From contig NC_087064.1 in assembly GCF_963678635.1 (NCBI RefSeq), positions 8,409,671-8,473,670 on the forward strand: 64,000 nt of DNA, read 5' to 3'. The notes beneath the pieces are model-generated. The model made no database searches. It saw only the letters and a list, made by a program, of their open reading frames with translations, and had not been told where the DNA came from. This DNA comes from Symsagittifera roscoffensis (Eukaryota; Xenacoelomorpha; Acoela; Convolutidae). Below are positions 31,181-42,655 of this stretch, piece by piece. The stretch's first letter is position 1. Each line of letters starts with the position of its first letter. Position numbers and translations under genes: made by a program.

Positions 31181-32560
31181 GTCACGGAGTGTCTTCCTCG
31201 TTGTAGGGTCTTCTTGAATCACCGTACCTTGTACCACCACTCAAGCTCTAGTAAAATTTTCCCAAAAACCCTCTCTTAAAAGCCAAATGCTGACCCCCCT
31301 CTTCTTTTTGGTTGTTTCTATTTCAATGTAGGTGCGCAGGTATCTTGTGATCACCTGTTCGTATAAAACCAAACACAAATCCTCACTAAAATGCAACAAA
31401 AATCTAAGTAAGAAAAATAATAAAAACAGAAAAATGAGTCCACCTGAAATTCAAAGGTGACCAATGTCTACCTTTCGTCTAAAAAATATGTCTGGTACCT
31501 AATTGCCACGCGTTTTCCTTCCCCCCTGCTAGCGATCTTATGGGGTATTACAAAAACTGTCTATGTCCCTTCCCCCCTACCAATCCTACCAGGGTACCTT
31601 CCTTAACTCGAGTTCAAATTTCGATCTCCACCTAATACTACCAACGCGTGTTAATTTCTAATGTAACTAAGTCAACGATGTCGACTAATTAGTTACTCTA
31701 ATTTCCCCCTTTTTACAATTTACAACCGCCAACCTCTAACTTAACCAGCCCCCTTCTAACCTCCCCCCTTTTTAGCCCCCCTTCCTAAGCCTAAAATTAC
31801 CTTAAGCGCCGGGTGCTAAACCTCTCAAGAGAAAACCGTAGACCTGTCTCCAGGCCTGCTCAAGTAAAAACGTTCCTCAAAACCGGGGGATGTCGCTTAT
31901 CCTATTTTACGCTTATCTCCTATAATGTAATGTGGATTTTAACGATACCCGTTCTGCCCAACTTGAGAACTCGAGAATTGCCAAATCCTTCTTGGCTGCT
32001 TTCCCACTCGACTGGACACCTGTTCCAGTCCAGTCTCCTATTGGTTCAGCTCAAGTGTCCCTGAACCACTTTCCCACTCGGCTGGTCACCTCTTCCAGTG
32101 AAGTCTCCTATTGGTCCAGCTAAGTTCCAAACTATCTGAAAACCCTTGACAACGCCCCACACTCGGGCACTTTATTACGGTTACTGGGTTAAATTGCTAG
32201 GTTGATCGAAACGATCGAACTTATAAAACAGTATGGGTATACTATTTAATTAATATAAAGGTTTGATCTAACTGATCTGGTGTCAAAGTCACTGTCTTTT
32301 TTCGTTTTATGGTTTTTGTTTTGCTTTTTGTCTTTTCGCTCGTGTTTTTGTCCCCCTAGTTGCCCCCCTTTACTCGGTTAGCTAAGCCTCGTTCGGAGAG
32401 CGTACCAGGAAGTTTTCTTGAGTTTTCTTAAAAAGCTATCACGGTACAACCGGAAGGTTTGCACGTTCCTGTCGAACCGTACCGCCGGTACTCTAGAATG
32501 GGCATTCAGCCCGAAGCTGTCTCAAGTGGGTTCGACTCCGTAGTCTTGATGTCGTAAACA

Positions 32561-32573
32561 CCCAGGAGCGCCA
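32561..32573 (-). promoter_or_regulatory. candidate primer-binding site of element 1
   Basis: On the element strand, TGGCGCTCCTGGG begins 11 nt inside the 5' LTR. It starts with TGG as expected for pairing with a tRNA 3' CCA end. The tRNA was not identified. Confidence 0.45.
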
Positions 32574-32584
32574 TAAAAACACTA

Positions 32585-33501
32585 TGTAACATTCGTCTAC
32601 TGCAAACACACATGAGGCTTAAGAAAAATAGGCCCTATAACCACTGGCTCAAGGGTCAGGGACACCATCTCTTGTGTTTTTCTACCTCAAGAACGGTCGG
32701 AGCCAGTTCGGTTCGCTTGTGACATGAGACTACGACCCGTTACAGCTTAAAGGCTACTACTAAAATATCCCCCCACTCTAGAATTAGAAACGTCCCCATA
32801 CTTAGGTCTCTAGATACCCAAAATACATGAACGCCGTTAAAAACCGGGTTGGAACAATCCGTTAAGTTACTTTTTATTAGACAGTGGAACTTTGATCCAT
32901 TTCAGATGGATCAACCTAAAACTCGCCTTACCTCAACATAACAATTATAAAACACACTCTAGGAATTTAAATTTGTACTCACATAGTAGCACGCTCAAGA
33001 AGTGGGAAATAATCCAGTCGGTAGTTAACTCAAGAATTAAATAACGTAACTAAATGAGTCTAATGTTTTATAGTTTTAACAATGAGAACGAGTTTATACT
33101 CTAGACAATAGTTTTCTTGTGAACCATTAGGACACTCAAGTTGTCCACCTTTCCACCGAAGGTTCACTCTAGTCCAGTTCCGAATAACACTCCAGTCGCT
33201 ATAATCCAATTCGTGGGAATGCTCTCGTCTCTGTCACAGATGGGACAGCTCTACTCTCGATTATGATAGTGATGGAAATTGCGAATAGCAATTTCCTACT
33301 GCTTTTTCTTACAACTTTCCCGCGTGTGTGACTCAATCGTTCTGAAAATGTTCTGATTTCTTTTTTCTGATTTTCAGTTATCGCGAGAAAATCGTGCATG
33401 ACAGGTTCCATTCGAAATTTTGAAAAATTAAATTTCACTCCAAAATCAAGTGTTTATTGCTTCTCTCAAGGTCAAACTTCCAAATATGACCGACTGGCAC
33501 A
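32585..33501 (-). repeat. 5' LTR of element 1
   Basis: The partner of 15441-16357 with the same 917-bp length. Differences I see are AA for GT near its start, CTCGTC for CTTGTC, AATGTTC for ATTGTTC, and TTATTGC for TTTTTGC. It should contain the element promoter, but I cannot point to a TATA box with confidence. Confidence 0.93.
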
Positions 33502-34129
33502 TATGCCAACCATTAGCTATTCCCATCGGATGTGATAGTATCGCAATGTACGTGTGATGATCGTAGTGAAAAAGATCCGTGTTTGATTTTTAGTTGGGTT
33601 CTACCAATATCTTCGCACAAATATCTCAAAAAGTTGCGAAGATATTATTGAGAACGTCCAATTCTTCTTGCCACGGGTCTCTTGAGAAAATTTGATGTAA
33701 TATTGCGTGAATCCTTACTTTGATCGCTTTTGTGATTTCGCTTGCCTTATTAGATTTTAAAAACTCTTTTCTAGGATGATTGCAGGCATCATTTCAACCA
33801 AGCATAAGCACAAAATGCATTAACTTCTGCAAATTTTGGGTGTTAACCTATCTTTTCAACTGGTAAAGTGATTTCCAGTTCATAGTAACCATTCGATTGA
33901 GTGTTTTACAAATAATTAACGTGACTATCGCCAACAATTACAATAATTTTTTCCGTTTTGTCTAAATTAGTTCCAACGGTTAACATCAAATTAAATTCTA
34001 TTGTAACGTCTTTGAGTAAGAATTGTGAGCTTATTACTGAATTCTTCAATTACTTCTTCCTTTTCAAAGTTTTCGATGTTCAATTTCTTTGCCAATCCTC
34101 TTCATTTTTTATCCACGTCGGCCCGTGTA
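33502..34129. other. intron 4, between the Gypsy and BEL/Pao elements
   Basis: AT-rich sequence. It may contain the decayed integrase end of the BEL/Pao relic, but no motif is clear enough to call. Confidence 0.35.
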
Positions 34130-36740
34130 ACCAGATTTGTTAAAGTATTAAAGTATTTGTGGTTTCGTGAGTCCTCTTGTACCTAGATCTGCCGGATTCA
34201 TTTCTCCATTAAAATATCTCAAGGTATAGGTCGAGGTGATGTCGAGAATCATTGAGACTTTTTTGCTACAGAGATCGACAACTTCTTTTCAGAATACAAC
34301 CAAGCTAGTAATGAGCTAGAATCTTATCATGTGTTTCTATGTGTTTCTATGTGTTTCCAGTATGGATAGTGGTATGCTTAGTTGTTTCTTTGGCGCAACT
34401 CTGGTTTTCCCAACAACGAAAGATACGTTTTTATTTTCTTCTTGCTCTGACCCACAAAAAAAACAACGGCAAATAGTCCTTCAAGTGAAGCATCAGAGAA
34501 CACGTGGAGATCAACCTCTGTATTTTCTTGAGATTTTGATGTTTTTGATTTGTTTTAGTACTTTTTTCCAAGACTCATAGTCTTCGGCAGAAGTTTCCGT
34601 AACTTTGTCCTTTTAAACAACTTCAGATTTTCAAAGATTTTTCAATCAGTTTCTCATCCGAATGGTAAGCGGTGACAATAGTCCTGGTGGAGTGAATGGT
34701 GAAGAAATAACGCTAAGCAAATTTATTTGTGAGATTATTTCGACTGGCTTGTTCTTCCTTTCTTATCCTTCAATCGACAGACTGCTAAACTATCCGATTC
34801 TAATTTCACTTTGATTCATGGTATCGACGTTACCTTTTCAATGGTGTTTCAGATAACTCTGAAAATTTACTTCGAAATTTTGTCAGCTGGAAACCATTTT
34901 AATAAACTTTGAACAACTTGTTATTTAAAGATGTCGGCTTTTATTTTATCAATTTTGAGTACATAAAATCTTCCATATAACAAAGATTCGACATTTTGTG
35001 TACAAATCCATTATCCAATGATTTGGTCAGTGCGTAAATTGCACAATTCGGTGATCTTGTGGCTCTAAACATATGTCTGTTTTGTTTGTATATCACTCTT
35101 TTGTCGCTTTTATTTTCGATATCTTGATACAAAACTTTCAGAGAATGATTGTCTTCTTTTTTCAACTTGACCTGATGAAACATCTGCTCAAATCCGTTGT
35201 GGATGAAATTGTTCCTTCGCGAAATTGGAGAAAGGTTCCTGCAAGCTTCTGCACAAATTTGGCCCAGGTAAAAATTTATCCTTAAAAGCAGAGGCGGGTT
35301 CACGGGGGGTTGGCGGAGGCCCCCTCCCTCAGGGATTTGACCTCATGCGGACCCAAAGGGTCCCCTTTTGTATTATTTTGGGATATCTTTTTTTGGTCAC
35401 GGATTATAAAAATTTTCTAAAGGGGGTAGTGCATGCCAAAAAACGCTACTTTTTAGTCAAAAATTTCCAAAAAGTACCTAGAAAATGAGATCAAAATTTC
35501 TGCGCGGAAATTTAGGCCAAAAAAGGGTTTTGGTAGTTTTTGAGATAGCACGAAAAAACAACTCGGTCAACCTAACAAAAATCTGCAAAATTTTTGAAAT
35601 TTTTTTGAAAATTCGCTGCCCTCGAGAAAATTTTAGATCCGCGCTTGATTCAAAATTATCCGTTGATACTTCGAAGCTCCATTTCAAAATCCCAGTTTTT
35701 CCTGATTATCCCTAGTTTGTATGAATGAAAGACTGAATGATGAGGTAAATAGCATTTTCCGGCATTCAAATTGTTGGTTATGTTTTTTTGTGACAATTTC
35801 TCTATGAATCTTTTTTGGTTTAGATCAGTTTTTTTTGTGTCTCGTTGCTTTATTTTCATTTCATCATCTTTACTGAGCCTTTTTTTGTAAAGACCTAAGT
35901 TGCCCCTTGGCAATTTTATAGTTGCTTGGAAATTTTATTGATCATCCGACCAAAAAACTCCAAATTCCCATCCACTACCTTCAAACTTAGTAGAAGATGC
36001 TGAGCTCGTTTTGTTTCCCTAGATAACGATTCATCATTTTTCACTGATTTATAGGTTTCTATATGCCACCAATTATTGACCTTTTGAGCCAACTGCTCCT
36101 CTGTAGAATAGAAATACGATCATGCTTTGCAACCATGTGCTTCCTTTTGTCCCAATGGACCAATTAGTGCCCATTCAAGAGGTGTTCTCACCTCACATGG
36201 ACTTCTCTTGATCAGACTTGTGTTTTCAATTGGTCTCATCATAATAAAATTATCCTGATCAATTATTAATTTGACTTTGGAGTGTGATGTTTTCTGCCTT
36301 GACGAAATTGGTAAGTGCTGATACCTTCTTTTGTAGACACTACAATCGGGGTTTATTGACCCGACAGACAAATCACGATGAACCAAACAATTTATGTTTT
36401 CAGGTTTGAGACTCTTGATGGATACATTCACTGCTACTGTTTCCGCGATGCTTATTGAACGAATAGCTCCAGCCGACCCTCGTTTGCAGTCTTTTTTAAA
36501 CTAATTTCAACATTTTTTTGTGATTTGTATATTTGAATCACTGTTGACCCATTGTATTGTAATGCACAAGTCTCCATTGTTTTGCCTGTACCTGGATTAG
36601 TTAGTTTTACTCTCTTTATCGGTAGCAAGCCTATACTGGATAGCATACAAAAAAAGTTGATTGATTCTCGGTGTACTGGACCTTCCAGATCTATTGTCAG
36701 ATAACAGTCGGCTGCGTTTTCTGTTTCATCCATCTAATCA
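34130..36740 (-). pseudogene. decayed BEL/Pao retrotransposon pol
   Basis: Several disrupted frames in the order of a BEL/Pao pol, read right to left. Protease-like: LPIKRVKLTNPG near 36620 and IDQDNFIMM near 36260. The linker is FYSTEEQLAQK followed by WWHIE near 36070, then YLPHHSV near 35740. Reverse transcriptase: EQMFHQVKLKKED near 35170, SPNCAIYAL near 35040, and a damaged YMED box near 34970. Past the RT are fragments GKTRVAPKK near 34405 and NPADLGTRG near 34180. These are family hallmarks by my knowledge of BEL/Pao. Stops, frameshifts and the changed catalytic box show it is dead. No LTRs were found. Confidence 0.75.
35285..35680 (+). repeat. second dispersed repeat, copy 2 (inserted in the BEL/Pao relic)
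   Basis: A diverged counterpart of 6915-7210 with the same block order (TCAGGGAT, AAAGGG, GTATTAT, TTTTTGGTC, TATAAAAA). It interrupts the relic's reverse transcriptase, so it inserted after that element landed. Confidence 0.45.
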
Positions 36741-36814
36741 GCATGGATTAATTTTACAGTCTTAGATGATGTATGCTTTACTCCAACATTCAAAGCACAA
36801 TTTGAATTTCTTTG

Positions 36815-39245
36815 CGCGGCCCACATTGTTAATTAACTTTGCGTGGCCCGGATTGCTAATTTACGCGACCCATGTTGCGAGTTTGCCCGACTCATTACTT
36901 TGTGGGTAGCGACTTTGCGCGGCCCACATTGCTAATTTACGCGACCCATGTTGCGAGTTTGCGCGAATCATGCTGCGACTTTGTGCGACTTATGTTGCGG
37001 CTTTGCGCGACCCATGGTGAGACTCTATGCAACCCAAATCAGTTATGTTGCGACTTTGCGTGACCCATGTTGCGACTTTGCGCAAACCAGTTTAGATATG
37101 TTGTGACTTTACTCGACCCAAATTAGCCATATGTTGCGACTTTGTGCGACCCAAGTTAGCTATATTGCGACTTTGCGCGAGCCATGCTGCGACTTTATGC
37201 GACCCAAAATAGCTGTGTTGCGACTTTGCGCGATGCATGTTGCGAGTTTGCGCGACTCATGCTGCGACTCTGCGTCACTCATGTTGCGACTTTGTGCGAC
37301 TTATGTTGCGGCTTTGCACGACCCATGGTAAGACTCTATACGACCCAAATTAGCTATGTTGCTTTTTGCGCGACCCATGTTGCGACTTTGCGCGACCCAG
37401 TTCAGATATTTTGTGACTTTACTCGACCCAAATTAGCTTTGTTGCGACTTTGTGCGACCCAAGTTGGCTATGTTGCGACTTTGCGCGACCCATGCTGCAA
37501 CTTTGTGTGACCCAGGTTAGCTATGTTGCGACTTCGCGTGAGCCATGGTGAGATTGTATGCGACCCAAATTAGCTATGTTGCGACTTTGCGCGACACATG
37601 TTGCGACTTTGCGCGACCCAGTTCAGATATGTTGTGTCTATACTCGACCCAGATTAGCTATGTTGCGATTTTTTGCGACCCAACATAGCTATGTTGCGAC
37701 TTTGCGCGACCCATGCTGCGATTTTGTACGACCCAAGTTAGCTATGTTGCGACTTTGCGCGACCCATTATGCAACTTTACGCGACCCAGTTCAGATATGT
37801 GGTGTCTATACTCGACCCATATTAGCTATGTTGCGATTTTGTGCGACCCAACATAGCTATGTTGCGACTTTGCGCGACCCATGCTGCGATTTTGTGCGAC
37901 CCAAGTTAGCTATGTTGCGACTTTGCGCGACCCATGTTGCAACTTTGCGCGACCCAGTTCAGATATGTGGTGTCTATACTCGACCCATATTAGCTATGTT
38001 GCGACTTTGCGCGACCCATGTTGCAACTTTGCGCGACCCAGTTCAGATATGTGGTGTCTATACTCGACCCATATTAGCTATGTTGCGATTTTGTGCGACC
38101 CAACATAGCTATGTTGCGACTTTGCGCGACCCATGCCGCAATTTTGTGCGACCCAAGTTAGCTATGTTGCGACTTTGCGCGACCCATGTTGCAACTTTGC
38201 GCGACCCAGTTCAGATATGTGGTGTCTATACTCGACCCATATTAGCTATGTTGCGATTTTGTGCGACCCAACATAGCTATGTTGCGACTTTGCGCGACCC
38301 ATGCTGCGATTTTGTGCGACCCAAGTTAGCTATGTTGCGACTTTGCGCGACCCATGTTGCAACTTTGCGCGACCCAGTTCAGATATGTGGTGTCTAAACT
38401 CGACCCATATTAGCTATGTTGCGACTTTGCGCGACCCATGTTGCAACTTCGCGCGACCCAGTTCAGATATGTGGTGTCTATACTGGACCCATATTAGCTA
38501 TGTTGCGATTTTGTGCGACCCAACATAGCTATGTTGCGACTTTGCGCGACCCATGCTGCGATTTTGTGCGACCCAAGTTAGCTATGTTGCGACTTTGCGC
38601 GACCCATGTTGCGACTTTGCGCGACCCAGTTCAGATATGTGGTGTCTATACTCGACCCATATTAGCTATGTTGCGATTTTGTGCGACCCAACATAGCTAT
38701 GTTGCGACTTTGCGCGACCCATGCTGCGATTTTGTGCGACCCAAGTTAGCTATGTTGCGACTTTGCGCGACCCATGTTGCAACTTTGCGCGACCCAGTTC
38801 AGATATGTGGTGTCTATACTCGACCCATATTAGCTATGTTGCGACTTTGCGCGACCCATGTTGCAACTTTGCGCGACACAGTTCAGATATGTGGTGTCTA
38901 TACTCGACCCATATTAGCTCTATTGCGACTTTGCGCGACCCTGCTTAGATTTGTTGCGACTTTACTCGACCCAAATTAGCTATGTTGCGACTTTGTACTG
39001 CACAAATTAGCTATGTTGCGACTTTGTACTGCACAATTTAACTATGTTGCGACTTTGTACTGCACAAATTAGCTATGTTGCGACTTTGTACTGCACAAAT
39101 TAGCTATGTTGCGACTTTGTACTGCACAAATTAGCTATGTTGTGACTTTGCGTGAACCAAATCAGCTATGTTGTGATTTTGCGCGACCCAAATTTGCTAT
39201 ATTGCGATTTTGCGTGACCCCAATTAGCTATGCTGCATTTTTGTG
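36815..39245. repeat. satellite array with 84-bp higher-order period
   Basis: Tandem variants of a ~22-bp core TTGCGACTTTGCGCGACCCA, grouped in an 84-bp module that ends GTGTCTATACTCGACCC. From 37738 the landmark ACCCAAGTTAGC recurs at spacings of 168, 252, 168, 252 and 168 bp, that is 2 or 3 modules alternating, for a 420-bp superunit. The left end (36815-37700) and right end (about 38990-39130, five TTGTACTGCACAAATTAGC-type units) are more irregular. Because 84 is a multiple of three, long open frames appear that need not be genes. Confidence 0.92.
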
Positions 39246-39524
39246 CGGCTCAACCCTCTTGCGGTATGATGGAATTTCGGTCGCAGAAAGTCCACATCGG
39301 CGAGGCGACCCATTTTTGTCGCAACACGAGTCGCGGACCTCGCCCCGGGCGCCTACGCGTTAAAATTCACTGAGAAATGAGTAATTTGGATTCCATCAAA
39401 ATGCAAGTTTTTTTCTGCTAAAAATGTTCAAATATCAGCAGAAAATGCTAATGAGCAGTAGGAGTTCGGGGGCGCAAGTAAAAGGAAAAATGAACAAATT
39501 AATTTCTTGAAGGTTCTATTTTAG

Positions 39525-39902
39525 GCTCTCATGGTCCACGCTTTAGACTGGGAGTACACTCCCCCTTCTGACTTCAACCAACTGGGACGACTGTCGGAGA
39601 AAAACAGCCCGCAACCCGTCGCACTCAGGCCCGACCACCTCCTCGGGTGGTCTGTCGTTGACCTCATAGGCGCTGATTCGTGCGTCAACTCAGGAGCTCA
39701 TTTCCTTCCTCTTTTTGCGGGAGATCCGCCTTTGAAGAACAAAAGTTTGAGGTCTGTTCCCTCTGTGGATTGGCTGAAGGCTAACTTAGAAAGGGAAAAA
39801 GTGTCTTTTTTGGAGTCAAAGACGACAATAAAAGTTGAGATTTGCAATGGAGTCGAACCTGGTCTCTTTGGTGGGTTGATTGTGGACAAGTCTACTCTTC
39901 AG
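39525..39902 (+). CDS. host gene, exon 5
   Basis: The largest exon, 378 bp, phase 0 at both ends. Acceptor TTCTATTTTAG, donor CTTCAG|GTAAAG. The translation starts ALMVHALDWEYTPPSDF and continues with DHLLGWSVVDLIGAD, AHFLPLFAGDPP and TTIKVEICNGVEPGLFGG. Alternating hydrophobic strands separated by Pro/Gly loops suggest a beta-sandwich (C2-like) domain; this is inference and I do not recognise the family. It joins in frame to exon 4 across ~25 kb of transposon and satellite. Confidence 0.78.
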
Positions 39903-40491
39903 GTAAAGGTCCAAACTGCCTCAATTTTGGTATCAAACACGAATCTCTTTTTTCGTTTCTCATACCTGAATATTTAATTGTAATTTCAGCTTCTAACGTC
40001 AAAGCTATATATTGGTTAAATATATATACTTTTGAAGCCCGAAAAAAGCTTGAAAAGATAAAAAATGTAGATGTCAATTTTTCAAAATCGTTCAATGACC
40101 TCTAATGATTAGATCAATTGCAGCATCAAAAATACTTTTCGCTTTATATAATGGGCTTAAATTTTACAAACGGATTCTTCCTCCCCTGATGGTAACTACT
40201 AGCAAACACCAATACCTTTAATGATCTAATTCCGTGTTTAAACATTTACAATTAGTGATCTTAGTAACGAACCCCCCTTTTGCAAGGTGGAATTGCGTTC
40301 GTCCTATTCCAAAAATTGTGACCCCAGCACAATTTTTCCTTTTCTGGAAGACGGCATACTCAATTTTTGCTTGGGGGTTATTTTTTGAAAGATCAAGAAG
40401 TGATTTAAAAGATCCGAGATGAGAATGATTTTGTCTCATACATGTACACAAAAACGTTTGTCACTTTCTTTGTAGTTTGCACTTGTTTCAG
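39903..40491 (+). other. intron 5
   Basis: A 589-bp AT-rich intron with phase-0 boundaries. Nothing else seen. Confidence 0.6.
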
Positions 40492-40644
40492 GTGGGCGGT
40501 AAAGATACTGCCCAGCTGTTTGAGATGGGTGTAAAAGCTGCCGAGCAGTCGGGGGGACAGGGGGCCACTCTGGGGGGCAAAGTGGTCTCCTATCTTCCAA
40601 AGGGGGAGGCGAAGAAAGGCAAAAAGAGCAAACTGTATTTTCAG
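40492..40644 (+). CDS. host gene, exon 6
   Basis: 153 bp, phase 0 at both ends. Acceptor CTTGTTTCAG, donor TTTCAG|GTGGGG. The translation is VGGKDTAQLFEMGVKAAEQS, a Gly-rich bend, and a Lys-rich end (KGEAKKGKKSKLYFQ). It is probably a helix followed by a basic loop. No domain recognised. Confidence 0.75.
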
Positions 40645-41306
40645 GTGGGGGATCAAAATTTTTTATTTCTTTTCTAAAACCCCATCCACAGATCATTCTC
40701 AATTTCCATCCAAACATAAATGAAGTCTCAATGTTCTTGAATGTTTCATCCTTCGATTGAAAAAGCAGAAATTCTAGAAAAAGCAGATACAACGGAACAT
40801 TATTTAAAAAAAAAGAAACTTTATTTCTAGCCAGTTTCTTTTTAAAGACATTTTTCGGGTCCCAAAAGATCCTTCTTTGAAAACTTAAACACTAGAATTG
40901 AAGGCTCACCCCAATATTTGAAGAGGCGATCCGGCTTCAACGTCAATTTGGTTTGTCTTTTCGAAAACTTGGAAGAGAAAAAAATCCGAAAAAATTCAAT
41001 CAAGTTGTGATTTGATATACGCATGATATATTGAAGTCAGGCATCTCAGCGCAGTAGCGAGTCAAATATTTTGTCAAATAAAAGAAGCAGGGAACAGTGA
41101 AATTTCAACGTGAAATCTTCCAAGCGTTAGATTAATCTGAATAAAATTTGCAGCAATTTTTGAATGTTTTTAACAGATAGTTAAAAAAAATGAAGTTTTG
41201 ACAGAAATAGATCAGCAAAATATCTCGATCTCAACAAACCCCGACCCCCGATCCGCGAAACGTTTTTTGAGGCTTTGAAATAATAGGTTAATTGTTGTTC
41301 ATGCAG
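40645..41306 (+). other. intron 6
   Basis: A 662-bp AT-rich intron. No other feature supported. Confidence 0.5.
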
Positions 41307-41396
41307 GCAGCTGATGTTTACGAGAGGACAATGAATGGCAAATATCAAGAAGAACTGAAAACTGCTCTGAGATGTGAAAATATTCATGTCATTTGA
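41307..41396 (+). CDS. host gene, last exon
   Basis: Acceptor TGTTCATGCAG. It reads in phase 0 AADVYERTMNGKYQEELKTA, nine more residues, then TGA. The frame agrees with exon 6 and the sequence is helix-like. The seven visible exons sum to 1394 bp, which with the one incoming base gives 464 codons plus stop. The short length makes this exon less certain than the others. Confidence 0.6.
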   Translation, partial: AADVYERTMNGKYQEELKTALRCENIHVI

Positions 41397-41537
41397 GGAA
41401 AGCAAAAGAGACTGAAATGAGTTCATCTGAAACAAAGCTGATAGTTTCTAACATTTTAACATGATTCAGCCAATATAATAGTAAAATAAGTGGAATTCGT
41501 TGGCCGTGTTTCAATTTGCTGCAAGATTAATCATATC

Positions 41538-41543
41538 AATAAA
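41538..41543 (+). terminator. candidate polyadenylation signal of the host gene
   Basis: AATAAA about 140 bp after the TGA of the last exon, in AT-rich sequence. It fits the end of this gene, but the hexamer is common by chance here. Confidence 0.4.
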
Positions 41544-42655
41544 TTTCATGTAAAAAAAAACAGTTGCTTTTATAATCTTGGGTTCTGCTACAAACCGGGG
41601 TCGAAGTACTCGATTTATGTATCAAATTTTTAAGTCGAGAAGCAGCAGTTTTGCGATTGCATATGACGCGGAAAAAAAACATTCGAAATCGATACAAAAC
41701 GAGTTTTTCTTTGTCGAGAAAGTTGCCACGTAGGTTGAGAACATTGCAAAAAAAGCATTGTCTTCATTAGTTTCGAAATGTTATAGAGCCACGAATTGGA
41801 TCAAGTTAACAGATTTCTCTAGACTTCTCATCAAAAATTTGTATAATTATGGGGCTGAATGTTTGTTCTTAAGACATACAGCTCGGAGTTTGGACAAATG
41901 GAAACAATATTTAATGAAAAACGAATTTGATATTGAGAGGATATGTCAAACTGGACACTTCCTTCTCAGCAAAAACGATTGAGGATTCCACTAACGTTTG
42001 CGGATTCCACAAACATTTGGCGGAATCCAGAAAAACTAACTCTATTCGCTGGTTGCGGAATCCGCAACAAAACAAATGTTCCGACAAATTTTAAGACACA
42101 GGTATTTGTACGCGGAATCCATGAAAATGTTGTAAGTGGAATCCACCAACATTTTGAAACATGGAACATGTTTAGAAGTTTTTCTCTGGAATCCAGAAAC
42201 AGACAGACACACAATTGTGCGCCTATCCAGTGCACAGTTTGAACTTGTAATGTATTTCTACTAATTTTGAGCGTTGAGGTGGTCTGACACTTGTTTTGAC
42301 ACATTTGGAATCTGATTAGTCAAATTGGATTTATCTTTAGCATCAAAATTTAGTTACAAGGCCTCATTTTAGATTATAACTTCAAGATAGGACGAATTAC
42401 TTGTTTTGGAAATGAGTTGTCACGACTCTACTCTGCTCATGAGCTAACTGTCAAATTTAAGGATACCGATGTCAGCTTTCCTGGGAGTTTTTTCTTCTAG
42501 AACGTTAAAAAATGCGGAACTATCATCGCATCATCAAAAAAACGCTGAACATCAAAAGATTCCACACAAATATTTTAATATAGAAATTCCATTGAACCAA
42601 TTTTTTATATTATCAATTTCTTTGAAAATGTACCTTTCAGTAATGGGTTGAAAAA
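41544..42655. other. intergenic
   Basis: No gene supported. At 41975-42200 the blocks GGATTCCACTAACG, GGATTCCACAAAC, GGAATCCAGAAA, GGAATCCGCAAC, GGAATCCATGAAA and GGAATCCACCAAC recur, a loose GGAATCCA-type repetition. Confidence 0.35.

Larger units (their letters stand above)
30156..32584 (-). other. 5' leader of element 1
   Basis: A 2.4 kb untranslated leader between the 5' LTR and gag. It contains the minisatellite at 30450-31180 and, at about 32000-32116, two imperfect 55-bp copies 70 bp apart (each with CTCCTATTGG). No intact ORF on the element strand is convincing. Confidence 0.7.
15441..33501 (-). mobile_element. complete Ty3/Gypsy LTR retrotransposon (element 1)
   Basis: An 18.06 kb element, antisense to the host gene and inside its intron 4. 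It has two 917-bp LTRs, a 5' leader with a minisatellite, and a gag-PR-RT-RNase H ORF. After that come a continuation past TAG, an integrase ORF with an extra C-terminal domain, and a 1347-residue ORF at the 3' end. The order PR-RT-RNase H-IN is that of Ty3/Gypsy (Metaviridae). The two LTRs differ at about five positions by eye, and the large ORFs are intact, so the insertion is young. Flanks are TAT on both outer sides; a longer target duplication is not seen. Confidence 0.93.

Noticed and set aside
30797-31279. Open frames on both strands in the 14-bp minisatellite
   Set aside because: They are products of the repeat unit lacking stops in several frames. The region is in the leader of the retrotransposon.
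37131-38979. Long open frames of up to 279 codons in the satellite, reading ATLRDP and CCDFVRPKLA repeats
   Set aside because: The 84-bp period is a multiple of three, so stop-free frames extend automatically. Several frames and offsets are open at once and there is no splice or start context.
36815-39245. CRISPR-like array
   Set aside because: There are no unique spacers. The repeats are contiguous satellite variants in a eukaryotic intron.
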